This document shows, in pieces, positions 1 to 8,226 of a DNA stretch of 60,879 nt (its first letter is position 1; each line of letters starts with the position of its first letter). This DNA is from Candidatus Desulfaltia sp. Lineage in GTDB: Bacteria; Desulfobacterota; Desulfobacteria; Desulfobacterales; ETH-SRB1. The DNA lies in contig JAUSPN010000032.1 in the NCBI GenBank assembly GCA_030656555.1, positions 1 to 60,879 on the forward strand, written 5' to 3'. The notes under the pieces are model-generated. The model made no database searches, had not been told where the DNA came from, and saw nothing but the letters and a program-made list of their open reading frames with translations. Made by a program: the position numbers and the translations under genes.

Positions 1-18
1 TTTTCATGAACACCTCCT
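1..18 (-). other. Start of an off-window gene (RBS and ATG)
   Basis: On the minus strand a strong ribosome-binding site, AGGAGGTG, is followed after three bases by ATG at positions 7 to 5, then A-rich sequence to the window edge. This is how a gene reading leftward out of the window would begin. Only its first codons are present, so nothing can be said of the product. Confidence 0.55.
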
Positions 19-74
19 GGGTTATAGGTGTCCATGAGTATGAACGTGATAGCTATTCGATTGTCAAAGAACTA

Positions 75-164
75 TTAATAAAAGTCTACGATGTCGTGGC
101 ACATCTCGCAGTCCACGATGTTGTGGCACTCAACAATTAAGAAATAAATCAATGATATTGGATA
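75..164 (-). pseudogene. Possible remnant of a multihaem cytochrome C-terminus
   Basis: Between two stops, a 29-codon minus-strand frame reads ...VECHNIVDCEMCHDIVDFY and then TAA. It holds one full CxxCH haem-attachment motif (CEMCH) and a second CH preceded by Ile where the first Cys should be. The two CH blocks are also a 15-bp direct repeat at DNA level (88-102 and 115-129, one mismatch). There is no start codon or RBS, so at best this is the tail of a decayed c-type cytochrome. Chance similarity cannot be excluded for so short a piece. Confidence 0.3.
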
Positions 165-523
165 TCATATATTATTTCCTGATTTTAATTTTATAGTATA
201 TATCGCATTTTTTTTAATGAAAAAGCAATAATTATGTAATTCCCTGTAACCCACAATCCAACAGATGTTTCCTGTCCTTTAATCATTGTTTTATTTATGC
301 TTAACCAAGGTAAAAGTTGCGTCAAGAAACCCAAACCTATATTGTCCGCATCAATAAATTCTTACGTCTGAAAAAAGCTTAAACGCAAGGTTTATTAAAA
401 AATATTGAGCTGTTTGCTTAATTAAGATATTATAAACCGGTTTAAGGTTTTTCCTTGACAGCGGGCATTTCAACTTATTAACTATTTTGATGGTAAAAAC
501 ATATTTCTGCAGAGGTAAAAATC
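165..523. promoter_or_regulatory. AT-rich gap with a possible panB promoter
   Basis: No gene is seen here. A perfect TTGACA lies at 455-460; the downstream -10 candidates are poor (TATTAA at 476-481 with 15-bp spacing, or TTAACT at 478-483 with 17-bp spacing). It lies about 45 bp before panB, so it is the best promoter candidate for that gene, but a weak one. The rest is AT-rich with no repeat or RNA structure that I could support. Confidence 0.3.
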
Positions 524-1312
524 ATGGAATCTCGAGTTATGCTTACAACTCTTTATAAAATGAAGGAAAAGGGCGAAAAAATCGTCGTTCTAACAGCCTA
601 TGACTACCCGTTTGCAAAGATTGCCGACGAATCCGGAGTACATATTATCCTTGTTGGGGATTCACTGGGCATGGTAGTCCAGGGAGAATCAAGCACCCTG
701 CCTGTTACGATGGACCAAATGATATATCATACCAGGATTGTTTCCAGAGCCGCAAAAATTGCCATGATTATTGGTGATATGCCGTTTATGTCTTACCAGG
801 CAAGTATTAAACAAGCGGTTGTAAATGCAGGACGCTTTCTTAAAGAAGCCGGCGCCGGTGCTGTAAAGCTGGAAGGAGGAGCGGCTGTCAGTGAAACAAT
901 CAAGGCAATTTCAGACGCTGGAATTCCCGTGCAGGCCCATATCGGCCTTACCCCGCAATCTGTTCATAAAATGGGAGGCTACAAGGTTCAGCGTGACGAA
1001 GAACAGCTCATGAGCGATGCTCTTGCGGTGCAATCGGCAGGAGCGTTTTCGGTTGTTTTAGAAGGCATTCCATCGGATATTTCCAAAAAAATCACCAAAG
1101 CCTTAACTATTCCGACAATAGGAATTGGAGCAGGCCCTCATTGTGATGGGCAGGTACTTGTTCTGCACGACCTTCTGGGATTAAACCAGGGGCATGTCCC
1201 AAAATTTGTAAAACAATATGCTGCTATCGGAGATACAGCCGGAACCGCAATTAAACAATACGCAAATGATGTTCAGACAGGCAAATTCCCAGCCAAAAAA
1301 CATTGCTATTAA
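524..1312 (+). CDS. panB: 3-methyl-2-oxobutanoate hydroxymethyltransferase
   Basis: Converts 2-oxoisovalerate and 5,10-methylene-THF to ketopantoate, the first committed step of pantothenate/CoA synthesis, in the cytoplasm. The 262-residue length is normal for PanB. Visible family landmarks are the N-terminal [15 protein letters not shown] block, the VGDSLGMV metal/substrate segment with its conserved Asp, KLEGG near residue 115, the HIGLTPQ loop and the [16 protein letters not shown]-terminal block. The ATG has AGAGG eight bases upstream. A DUF2520 gene follows after nine bases, so the two are probably cotranscribed; panC and panE are not in the window. Confidence 0.97.
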   Translation: MESRVMLTTLYKMKEKGEKIVVLTAYDYPFAKIADESGVHIILVGDSLGMVVQGESSTLPVTMDQMIYHTRIVSRAAKIAMIIGDMPFMSYQASIKQAVVNAGRFLKEAGAGAVKLEGGAAVSETIKAISDAGIPVQAHIGLTPQSVHKMGGYKVQRDEEQLMSDALAVQSAGAFSVVLEGIPSDISKKITKALTIPTIGIGAGPHCDGQVLVLHDLLGLNQGHVPKFVKQYAAIGDTAGTAIKQYANDVQTGKFPAKKHCY

Positions 1313-1321
1313 AAAAACTTT

Positions 1322-2200
1322 ATGAAACCTTTTATTGCCATAGTTGGTTGCGGTAAAGTCGGCACAGCCATTGGAAAATTTCTTGCAGAGGCGGGTTACA
1401 ATATAGCCGGTCTTGCAAGCAAAAGCCTGTTATCAGCCGAAAGGGTTGCCGATATTGTTAAAACAAACAATGTCAGCGAGATTCCGTGGGAGATAACAAA
1501 AAAAGCGGATATCGTTTTTTTAACAACACCTGATAATGCTATAGCCGATACATGCAATAGTATCTCTATCCATTCCGGCTTCCGTAAAAACGCCGTGGTA
1601 TTGCACTGCAGCGGCGCACTTCCATCTACCATTTTATCATCTGCAAAAAAATGTAACGCCTTTATCGGCTCAATGCATCCTCTCCAGAGTTTTGCTTCAA
1701 CAGCGCCTGCCGGTAATCCCTTTAAAGACATAATAATATCGGTTGAAGGTGAAAAAGATGCGGTAAATAAGGCAAGAAAGATCGCCACAGACCTTGGAGC
1801 CGAGTGCTTAATAATAAAAACAGAGGCAAAGGCCCTTTATCATGCTTCGGCCGTAGTCGCGTCAAATTACCTTGTAACTCTGCTTGATCTTTCTTTCAGG
1901 TTAATTAAGGCGGCGGGAATAACCGACAGGGAAGCATTTAAGGCATTAAAACCGCTGATACAAGGAACCCTTTCCAATGTTGAAAAAGCCGGAATTGTAG
2001 ATGGGCTGACCGGCCCTATTGTCAGGGGTGATATTGAAACTTTAAAAAAGCATGTTGAAAAAATAGGGGCAATTACGCCCGATCTTCTTGATTTTTACAA
2101 AACCTTGGGCTTTTACACAATAGATATAGCTGCCGCCAAAGGCTCTCTTTCAAAAGAAACTATCAAAAAGCTCAAAGAATTTTTTTCTTTAAAAACCTAA
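1322..2200 (+). CDS. Rossmann-like, DUF2520 domain protein (putative reductase)
   Basis: A 292-residue protein with an N-terminal Rossmann fold (GCGKVGTAIGKFL, residues 9-21) and a C-terminal all-helical DUF2520 domain from about residue 165. The pairing resembles the F420-NADP oxidoreductase/6PGDH-like superfamily, in which the C-terminal helices form part of the substrate pocket (VLHCSGALPS, GSMHPLQSF). The substrate is not established. Its position directly after panB invites the inference that it could act on ketopantoate, since no PanE is nearby, but co-localisation is the only support. Its stop overlaps that of the convergent M16 peptidase by a few bases. Confidence 0.85.
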   Translation: MKPFIAIVGCGKVGTAIGKFLAEAGYNIAGLASKSLLSAERVADIVKTNNVSEIPWEITKKADIVFLTTPDNAIADTCNSISIHSGFRKNAVVLHCSGALPSTILSSAKKCNAFIGSMHPLQSFASTAPAGNPFKDIIISVEGEKDAVNKARKIATDLGAECLIIKTEAKALYHASAVVASNYLVTLLDLSFRLIKAAGITDREAFKALKPLIQGTLSNVEKAGIVDGLTGPIVRGDIETLKKHVEKIGAITPDLLDFYKTLGFYTIDIAAAKGSLSKETIKKLKEFFSLKT

Positions 2201-5200
2201 ATCCTGTAAAGCGTTAGCTGACTGTGATCAGGCAGTTTTTCGTTTGCCTCTTTTAATTTCTGCTCACCAGATATAACCGCCGCAGAGCGCTCACTCTTGT
2301 TTGGATCAAAATATTTTCCAGCAACCTCTACTACCTTGTTTCTGGTTAACGAAAGAAGCCTCTCTTTAAAAGCCTTGCGCGCTTCATCCGATAATGAAAC
2401 AACTTTTCTGTAAAATGCCTTTTGAGCCGCGACCGCCGGTGTATCCGGCCTGTCGATTCCGGAACATACCTGCAAAATCGCTTCCTTGACATCTTCGTCA
2501 ACAAAGCGCCCGGAATTTATGAAATCTACAGCGCCATCGTACACCTTAAGGGTAGCAGATATGTGCGGATCCCTGTAAGATCCGAAACTAAATATACCGT
2601 CCTCGGAATTATATGTTGCAAATCCGCCGTATGCCCCGCCTTTTTCCCGAATCTCACGATGAAGATACATTGAGCGAAGTATTTTACTTATAACAGATAA
2701 AGCAGGAGCATCTTCATGTCCCATTCTCACGGTCTTAAACGCCTGGGCCACAAATGAAACCGCAGAAGATGTGCTCCAGCCTTCCATAATAATTTTATCG
2801 TCAAATTCGATTTCAGGGCTCGCAAAACCGTTTGCTGGAACACCCCCCTTGCCCCCCTCGAGGGGGGAATGAAATAGTGCTTTTTGCACAGACGCCGCCA
2901 GGGAAGATGCTGTTGACAAGGAATTGTCTTCGCCGATCAGCGCCATTTTTAAATTGCTTCGCGTAAAAAGGTTTTTTCCGATTGATAATAAATCGCCGGA
3001 GATAGACTTTAGTTTATCTTCTGCAAGATCATCGGTTAAACTCTTTATGGTCTGCAGCTGATGAATACCGTGCCATATTTCATTGAGTGCGCAGGTAATT
3101 GATAAGTTTCTCGAAGCAAGCGACATTGCCAGCATGTGCCCGTTTCGCACGACCATTGATTCCAATTCAGCCCTGTATTCATACAAAAGGCTCTTTAAGC
3201 GGGCAAAATCTGAAAAATCCAATTTGCATAAAAGCTCCTGAATAATTTCAAACATCCTGCCCTGATTTCTGACAAGGCATTTTCCGCTAAAGGAGATAAG
3301 CGGCAAACAAAGGCCATTATCTTCAAAGCTGGTGCAGGAATGAGAAGACAACCCAATGCCGCCTGTATATGCATCAATGAGCTGCGCCATTTCCGTATAA
3401 TCATGCACGGCTGTCCCTGTTCTGGGAAGAGCAAAGCAGAAAAAAGGGATAAGCGGAATCAACTGTTTTCTGAAAGATCCGGCTCCTATCGCCGCCTCAA
3501 AATAAAAGATGCCGGAGGTTGGTTGATTATAACAGGCAGCTGCTGCGTTGTATCTGGTCGTCTCCTTTACGCTTTTAACAGATGGGGGAATATCTACAAG
3601 CTCAAGGGTCGGAAGGCAGGAAACATCCTCTATGCTTTCCTGGAGTTGCCTTAAAGCTTTAGCATCCTCCTGTATTTTTTTTATATCGGATTTGCTCAAT
3701 GATGCCCTGACACTGTCGAGTTCCGCCGCGACCCTGTTGTTTTCTTTACTTTCCATCAATTGATCAGGAGCCAGTGTAAAAAGCACCCTGTGGGGATTAT
3801 CCAGAAAATAGCTTTTTATTCTGTTTTCAAAAAATGAGCCGATGGAAAGCTCTCTTTTAAGCCTGTCAAGATCTGCGTCAAGCCGTAAAATCCTTTCAGG
3901 ATCGCCGCCGTGAAACCAGCATTCTGAAATGGTTAAAAGCAGTTTTATGCCGTATGGATATGGTGTGTTTGTTACTTCCTTGCGATGAAATTCTATCTGA
4001 TGAATGGCCGATTCGATCAATTTTTTATCAACACCTTTATCAACAAGGCCTTTCAGGGTATCAAAAATAATGGTTTCAATTTTTTCTGCTGCAGACTCCT
4101 CCACATCTTTGAGTCCGCATACGAACATGGTGTCCCTGTTATCGTCATGAAAGCCTGTCCCGTCGGATAGATCAGTTCCAAGCTCCGAATCTATCAATGC
4201 TTTGTGCAAAGGAGAGGCTGAATTCCCTATAAGAATCTGCTCAAGCAGTATAAGAGCCAGAACTTCAAAAAAGTCCTTGATATCCGCGGTCAGCCACGCC
4301 ACGCAAACCTGGCATTTTTTTGATGGATCTTCGCTGTCTCCAAGCGGATATTTTTTTATTATCTTTCTGGGCTTGTTCCAGCGGGGTTGAGAAAGAACAT
4401 CTGTTTTTGGATCGATCCGCTCAAATTTTTTTAAGATTTTTTCCTGTATGAAATTAAGATGTTCCTTTAACGGCATATCCCCGTATGTATAAAAAAAAGA
4501 GTTGCTTGGGTGGTAATGCCGCCTGTGAAAAGCCTTTAATTGATCATGTGTCAAACTTGGGATTACAACAGGGTCTCCGCCTGAGTTGTGGCTGTATGTT
4601 GTGTCAGGGTAGAGGGCTTTTAAAAGAAATTGTACCAGTACCTGATCCGGCGATGACATGGCGCCCTTCATCTCGTTATATACAACGCCTTTATAAACAA
4701 GCTTCATAGAACCGGCATCTTTTAAATCATCTTCGATTTCCAGGCGATGACCTTCCTGGTTGAAGCTGAGCTTATCTATTTTTGGGAAAAATGCCGCATC
4801 AAGATAAACATCCATAAGGTTGTAAAAGTCTTTCCTGTTCTGAGTGGAAAAAGGATACATGGTCCAGTCCGATGATGTAAAGGCGTTCATGAATGTGCTC
4901 AAACTTCTCTTTAACATGGAAAAAAATGGATCGCGCACAGGGAATCTGTTTGAACCGCATAAAACAGTATGTTCCAGAATATGTGCAACGCCGGTTGAAT
5001 CAACCGGAACAGTCTTAAAAGCTACGCCGAATGTGTTTTCTTCGTCATTTTTACTGATATGGATGTGCCTGGTGCCTGTAAGTGTATGCTCAAGTTCATA
5101 AAAAACTGAGTTTATTTCCTCAAGCTTCGCAACCTTCTTAATAAAATAACCGGATATATTGTCGCCCTGTTTCAGCCCCGGGTTGTTTTGATCCAAAATT

Positions 5201-5208
5201 TCATTCAT
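2197..5208 (-). CDS. M16C family zinc metallopeptidase (PreP/Cym1-like)
   Basis: A 1003-residue insulinase-type protease. The inverted zinc motif HxxEH is seen as HILEH near residue 76, with the distal Glu in the NEMKGAMSS segment (about residue 178). Two M16 halves and the M16C-associated linker domain account for the length, typical of presequence-protease relatives that degrade peptides in a closed chamber. No signal peptide is visible, so it is probably cytoplasmic. The upstream region has only a weak AGG. An in-frame insertion with a perfect 16-bp palindrome interrupts the C-terminal half (about residues 775-790). Confidence 0.93.
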   Translation of the reverse strand: MNEILDQNNPGLKQGDNISGYFIKKVAKLEEINSVFYELEHTLTGTRHIHISKNDEENTFGVAFKTVPVDSTGVAHILEHTVLCGSNRFPVRDPFFSMLKRSLSTFMNAFTSSDWTMYPFSTQNRKDFYNLMDVYLDAAFFPKIDKLSFNQEGHRLEIEDDLKDAGSMKLVYKGVVYNEMKGAMSSPDQVLVQFLLKALYPDTTYSHNSGGDPVVIPSLTHDQLKAFHRRHYHPSNSFFYTYGDMPLKEHLNFIQEKILKKFERIDPKTDVLSQPRWNKPRKIIKKYPLGDSEDPSKKCQVCVAWLTADIKDFFEVLALILLEQILIGNSASPLHKALIDSELGTDLSDGTGFHDDNRDTMFVCGLKDVEESAAEKIETIIFDTLKGLVDKGVDKKLIESAIHQIEFHRKEVTNTPYPYGIKLLLTISECWFHGGDPERILRLDADLDRLKRELSIGSFFENRIKSYFLDNPHRVLFTLAPDQLMESKENNRVAAELDSVRASLSKSDIKKIQEDAKALRQLQESIEDVSCLPTLELVDIPPSVKSVKETTRYNAAAACYNQPTSGIFYFEAAIGAGSFRKQLIPLIPFFCFALPRTGTAVHDYTEMAQLIDAYTGGIGLSSHSCTSFEDNGLCLPLISFSGKCLVRNQGRMFEIIQELLCKLDFSDFARLKSLLYEYRAELESMVVRNGHMLAMSLASRNLSITCALNEIWHGIHQLQTIKSLTDDLAEDKLKSISGDLLSIGKNLFTRSNLKMALIGEDNSLSTASSLAASVQKALFHSPLEGGKGGVPANGFASPEIEFDDKIIMEGWSTSSAVSFVAQAFKTVRMGHEDAPALSVISKILRSMYLHREIREKGGAYGGFATYNSEDGIFSFGSYRDPHISATLKVYDGAVDFINSGRFVDEDVKEAILQVCSGIDRPDTPAVAAQKAFYRKVVSLSDEARKAFKERLLSLTRNKVVEVAGKYFDPNKSERSAAVISGEQKLKEANEKLPDHSQLTLYRI
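2841..2867. repeat. Palindromic element inserted in frame in the M16 gene
   Basis: At 2852-2867 six C, TCGA and six G form a perfect 16-bp palindrome, preceded by another C-run (2843-2848). In the minus frame it encodes HSPLEGGKGGV, a Gly-rich stretch unlike the flanking protein. SPLEGG-type peptides from such C/G-run palindromes are what one expects from a dispersed repeat that landed in a coding region without breaking the frame. Confidence 0.7.
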
Positions 5209-5269
5209 ATATACTGCCTTTATATATACCGCCTTTTAAGTTGACTATCTCAGATTATAAACCAGACCA

Positions 5270-5650
5270 TTAAGAACTAATATAAATGCCGCGATTCTTG
5301 CGCTTAATCTTGTTCATATGATTTAATCGGAAAATAATATTGCGAAGTTTTTTCTCGTCAAAGCCTGTTTTGGCCTGGATCTCGGCAAAACCTGCTCCGT
5401 TTTTGTATGTCTTTATAATATTAAAGACAATATCTGACGCTGTTGCAGAAGATTTGTCAGACAATGCTTTGTCTTTACTGGAAACACGTCCGCTTTTGGC
5501 AGGACGGGCTGTAGCTTTAATTAACTTCTCCAGCATGTCAAACCTGGCCATAAGATGGTTTATATCCTTTTTTGTCGGGATATTATACTGCCGCATGAAA
5601 AATTTCACCATTGTATCGAAACCTACCTGTTTACTCCTTTTTTTATTCAT
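5270..5650 (-). CDS. Small protein with C-terminal winged-helix domain
   Basis: I do not recognise a named family. The 126 residues split into a helical N-terminus (FFMRQYNIPTKKDINHLMARFDMLEKLI, about 15-45), a Lys/Ser/Ala-rich linker (45-68), and a C-terminal segment (70-125) with the spacing of a winged helix: AGFAEIQAKTGFDEKKLRNIIFRL as helix-turn-helix, then IKRKNRGIYIS as a wing. It could be a DNA-binding regulator. The start is well supported by AAGGAGG seven bases before ATG. Confidence 0.75.
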   Translation of the reverse strand: MNKKRSKQVGFDTMVKFFMRQYNIPTKKDINHLMARFDMLEKLIKATARPAKSGRVSSKDKALSDKSSATASDIVFNIIKTYKNGAGFAEIQAKTGFDEKKLRNIIFRLNHMNKIKRKNRGIYISS

Positions 5651-5697
5651 AAGAGCCTCCTTGTAATGGTTGACGGTTTTATAAAAAACCAGTTAAA

Positions 5698-5726
5698 TAA
5701 CTATTTAATAATGCGGGGAAAGTCAA
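5698..5726 (-). promoter_or_regulatory. Candidate sigma70 promoter for the winged-helix gene
   Basis: On the minus strand TTGACT (5726-5721), a 17-bp spacer and TAGTTA (5703-5698) lie about 50 bp upstream of the small winged-helix gene. Five of six -35 bases match; the -10 is only fair. Confidence 0.4.
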
Positions 5727-5792
5727 GCGATCTTGTCTCGACCTGAGGAGAGAGTAAAATCAAAAATGATTCATTGAAAACAATAAGAAATC

Positions 5793-6296
5793 ATGTTAAT
5801 TTTTAACTTTATGAAAAAAAATAACTCAACCAAAATATGGCAACGGGGCATGAGCCCTAAAAAAAATATCCGTCAGGTTATCACCCGTTTCAAGGAGCTT
5901 CAGGGCGATCCGCATTATATTGCCATGGGAATGGCTATCGGCATTTTTGTGAGTATAACGCCTACTATCCCATTCCATACAGTTATAGCTATAGCACTGT
6001 CATTTCTTTTAAACGGCAGCAAAATAGCTGCCGCAATTGGAGTCTGGTTCAGCAACCCAATTACCATACCGTTTTTCTACCTTGGGAGTTACAAGACAGG
6101 GCTTTTTGTTTTTGGCAACTCAGTACCGTTTGACATAAAATATGAATCGATTACAGAACTTATGAAACTGGGAATGAATGTAACCTGCATCATGGTAACA
6201 GGCGGAATTATTTTAGGTATTGTTCCGGGTATTGCTGCATATTTTATAACACGTAAAATAGTTGTACAAATCCGCTCACAGAGGCTGAAACAATAG
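5793..6296 (+). CDS. DUF2062 domain membrane protein
   Basis: A 167-residue protein with the DUF2062 pattern: a basic N-terminus, GDPHYIAMGMAIGIFVSITP, a segment with conserved Asn-Pro (WFSNPITIPFFYL) and a last hydrophobic helix (about 128-150). Three hydrophobic stretches suggest an inner-membrane protein; function is unknown. The start is uncertain: a second ATG six codons on (5811) is as good and neither has a clear RBS. Its TAG overlaps the GTG of rsmA, so the two are translationally coupled. Confidence 0.8.
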   Translation: MLIFNFMKKNNSTKIWQRGMSPKKNIRQVITRFKELQGDPHYIAMGMAIGIFVSITPTIPFHTVIAIALSFLLNGSKIAAAIGVWFSNPITIPFFYLGSYKTGLFVFGNSVPFDIKYESITELMKLGMNVTCIMVTGGIILGIVPGIAAYFITRKIVVQIRSQRLKQ

Positions 6297-7159
6297 TGAC
6301 TTCCCCAAGAACAATTCTTAATGCCTGGAGTTTGTTTCCTAAAAAGCAGCTTGGTCAAAATTTTTTATCTGATCCATCCACTGCCAAAATGATAGCAGGT
6401 CTTGCCGAAATCACGCCGGAAGACGTTATACTGGAAATCGGCGCAGGTCTTGGAGCCTTGACGATTCCAATTGCCCAGGCAGCAAAAAGGGTCTATGCCG
6501 TTGAAAAGGACAGTCAGTTAACCGGTCTTTTAAAAACAGAACTCCTTGCAAACAGGCTTTCAAATGTTGAATTAATGGAAGAGGATATACTGAAATTTGA
6601 CATTATGAAGCTGGCGGAAAATGAAGGCCGCAGAATACTGGTCATGGGAAACCTTCCCTACAACATTTCTTCTCAGATTATTATCAAGCTTATTGAATCC
6701 AGAGCTGTTGTTATTAAGGCTGTTCTTATGTTTCAGAAAGAACTGGCCATGCGCATCATTGCTCAGCCGGGTGGCAAGGATTACGGGCGGCTCGCAGTCA
6801 TGCTTGGGTACTGCGCAAAAATAAAAAAACTCGCTGATGTTAAGGCGCATCAATTTTTTCCAAAACCAAAAGTAGATTCACAGCTTCTTGAAATAAAATT
6901 TTTAGAAACTGTAAAACATCCGGCAAATGATGAAGCTTTACTTTTCGCGATTATAAAAGGGGCTTTTTGCCAGAGGAGAAAAACTCTTAGGAATGCTCTT
7001 GCAGGAAGCGAAATGAATATTGATACAAAAACCGCGCAAAACATGCTGGACGAGGCAGGTATCGATCCTTCCCTGCGCGCCGAGGCTTTAACAATATCTC
7101 AGTTTGTAAGACTAAGTAATGCATTTAAGAATCTGGAAAGCTCTGACACGAATTTTTGA
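6296..7159 (+). CDS. rsmA: 16S rRNA (adenine(1518)-N(6)/adenine(1519)-N(6)) dimethyltransferase
   Basis: KsgA/RsmA dimethylates two adjacent adenosines in helix 45 of 16S rRNA, late in 30S assembly. The 287 residues show the N-terminal KKQLGQNFL signature, the SAM-binding motif I EIGAGLGALT (about residue 46), the acidic motif II VEKD, and catalytic motif IV NLPYNISS (about residue 119). The GTG start overlaps the stop of the DUF2062 gene. No internal Met precedes the KKQLGQ block, so this start is the only one that keeps the conserved N-terminus. Confidence 0.96.
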   Translation: MTSPRTILNAWSLFPKKQLGQNFLSDPSTAKMIAGLAEITPEDVILEIGAGLGALTIPIAQAAKRVYAVEKDSQLTGLLKTELLANRLSNVELMEEDILKFDIMKLAENEGRRILVMGNLPYNISSQIIIKLIESRAVVIKAVLMFQKELAMRIIAQPGGKDYGRLAVMLGYCAKIKKLADVKAHQFFPKPKVDSQLLEIKFLETVKHPANDEALLFAIIKGAFCQRRKTLRNALAGSEMNIDTKTAQNMLDEAGIDPSLRAEALTISQFVRLSNAFKNLESSDTNF

Positions 7160-7208
7160 AGACCGTAAGGAGATTGGCCATTTTTAGATTCGCTCATTAT
7201 TGCGGTTC
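7159..7208. repeat. Dispersed repeat at the rsmA/oleD 3' ends
   Basis: The segment starting GACCGTAAGGAGATTGGCC and ending TTGCGGTTCA is a diverged copy of sequence inside the 431-residue gene at 39794-39881 (GACCGTAAGGAAGTTTGCT ... TTGCGGTTCA), including a shared AGATTCGCTC. It lies exactly between convergent rsmA and oleD and encodes the last codons of OleD (NRNNERI). Confidence 0.6.
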
Positions 7209-8218
7209 AACCAGTCTTCAAGACGTATCATGCCTTCTTTGGTTGATACCCTCGAAACATACCCAAGATCTTTTTTTGCAGCGCTTATGTCGAACCAGTG
7301 CGCTGTAGCAAGCTCCTCTGCCACAAAACGCGTCATCTGCGGCTCACCGGGCAGTTTGAACAATTTGAAGCAGGCTTCAAGCATGGCCCCTATCACCCAG
7401 GCCGTTTTCCGTGATATTGAACGCTTTACAGGATCAAATCCTGCTGCTTTTAAAATATCATTTACCATATCCCACAAAAAAACAGGTTCTCCCTGGCTTA
7501 TGAAATAGACATTGCCTGAAAGCTTGTGGTTTTCTTCCAGTCTGTCCGCCGCCAGGATATGGGCATCAACAGCATTGTCTATGTAGATTGTGTCCACAAG
7601 GTTTTTGCCTTCTCCAACCCTGACCAGACTTTTTGCTCTGGCAATAATTCTCGGAACAAGATGGTTGTCATGCGGGCCCCATATTAAATGAGGTCTTAAT
7701 ACAATCGTCATCAAATCATCTCTTGCGGCATTTATAACATTTTGTTCGGCAATTGCTTTTGTTTTTGGATAATTAGCATGAAACTTATTTGAATAAGGAA
7801 CCGATTCATCCACCCCCTCCATGTCGGTTCCGTTAAAGATAACACTTGGCGAACTTGTATAGACAAGCCGTGAAATTTTGTGTTTAATGCAGGCAGCAAT
7901 GACATTTTCAGTTCCTGTAACATTTGTCTTAAAATACTCGGAATAATCGCCCCATACCCCTGCCTTTGCCGCAACATGAAAAACAAGATCTATTCCTTTG
8001 CATGCCCCTTCAACAGCATCTTTGTCTTCCAGATCGCCTTGAACCTGCTCAACTCCCAGGGAAGCAAGTTCCGGGTAAAAGCCGCGCGAAAAGCTGCGGA
8101 CATGCTCGCCCCTTTCCACAAGACGTCTTACTATTGCGCTGCCCAGAAAACCTCCGCCTCCTGTAACCAGAACTTTCTGCCCCGCTTTTTTTGTCATATA
8201 TTTTTCGGCATACTTCAT
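7184..8218 (-). CDS. oleD: 2-alkyl-3-oxoalkanoate reductase OleD
   Basis: Short-chain dehydrogenase of the 3-beta-hydroxysteroid dehydrogenase type. In head-to-head hydrocarbon synthesis OleD reduces the 2-alkyl-3-ketoacid made by OleA to the 2-alkyl-3-hydroxyacid, using NADPH. Visible features are GGGGFLGSA (NAD(P) loop, about residue 20), VFHVAAKAGVWG, and the catalytic YPKTK (YxxxK) after an upstream YTSSPSV. The 344-residue length fits. It begins eight bases after oleC on the same strand, so it is last in the ole operon. Taken alone this would be a generic epimerase; the three neighbours make the OleD call strong. Confidence 0.9.
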   Translation of the reverse strand: MKYAEKYMTKKAGQKVLVTGGGGFLGSAIVRRLVERGEHVRSFSRGFYPELASLGVEQVQGDLEDKDAVEGACKGIDLVFHVAAKAGVWGDYSEYFKTNVTGTENVIAACIKHKISRLVYTSSPSVIFNGTDMEGVDESVPYSNKFHANYPKTKAIAEQNVINAARDDLMTIVLRPHLIWGPHDNHLVPRIIARAKSLVRVGEGKNLVDTIYIDNAVDAHILAADRLEENHKLSGNVYFISQGEPVFLWDMVNDILKAAGFDPVKRSISRKTAWVIGAMLEACFKLFKLPGEPQMTRFVAEELATAHWFDISAAKKDLGYVSRVSTKEGMIRLEDWLNRNNERI

Positions 8219-8226
8219 TTGTCAGT

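Noticed and set aside
1396-1788. Open frame of 130 codons on the minus strand inside the DUF2520 gene
   Set aside because: It is a shadow of a well-supported gene; no RBS and no recognisable protein features. The same applies to the many other antisense frames within the large genes.
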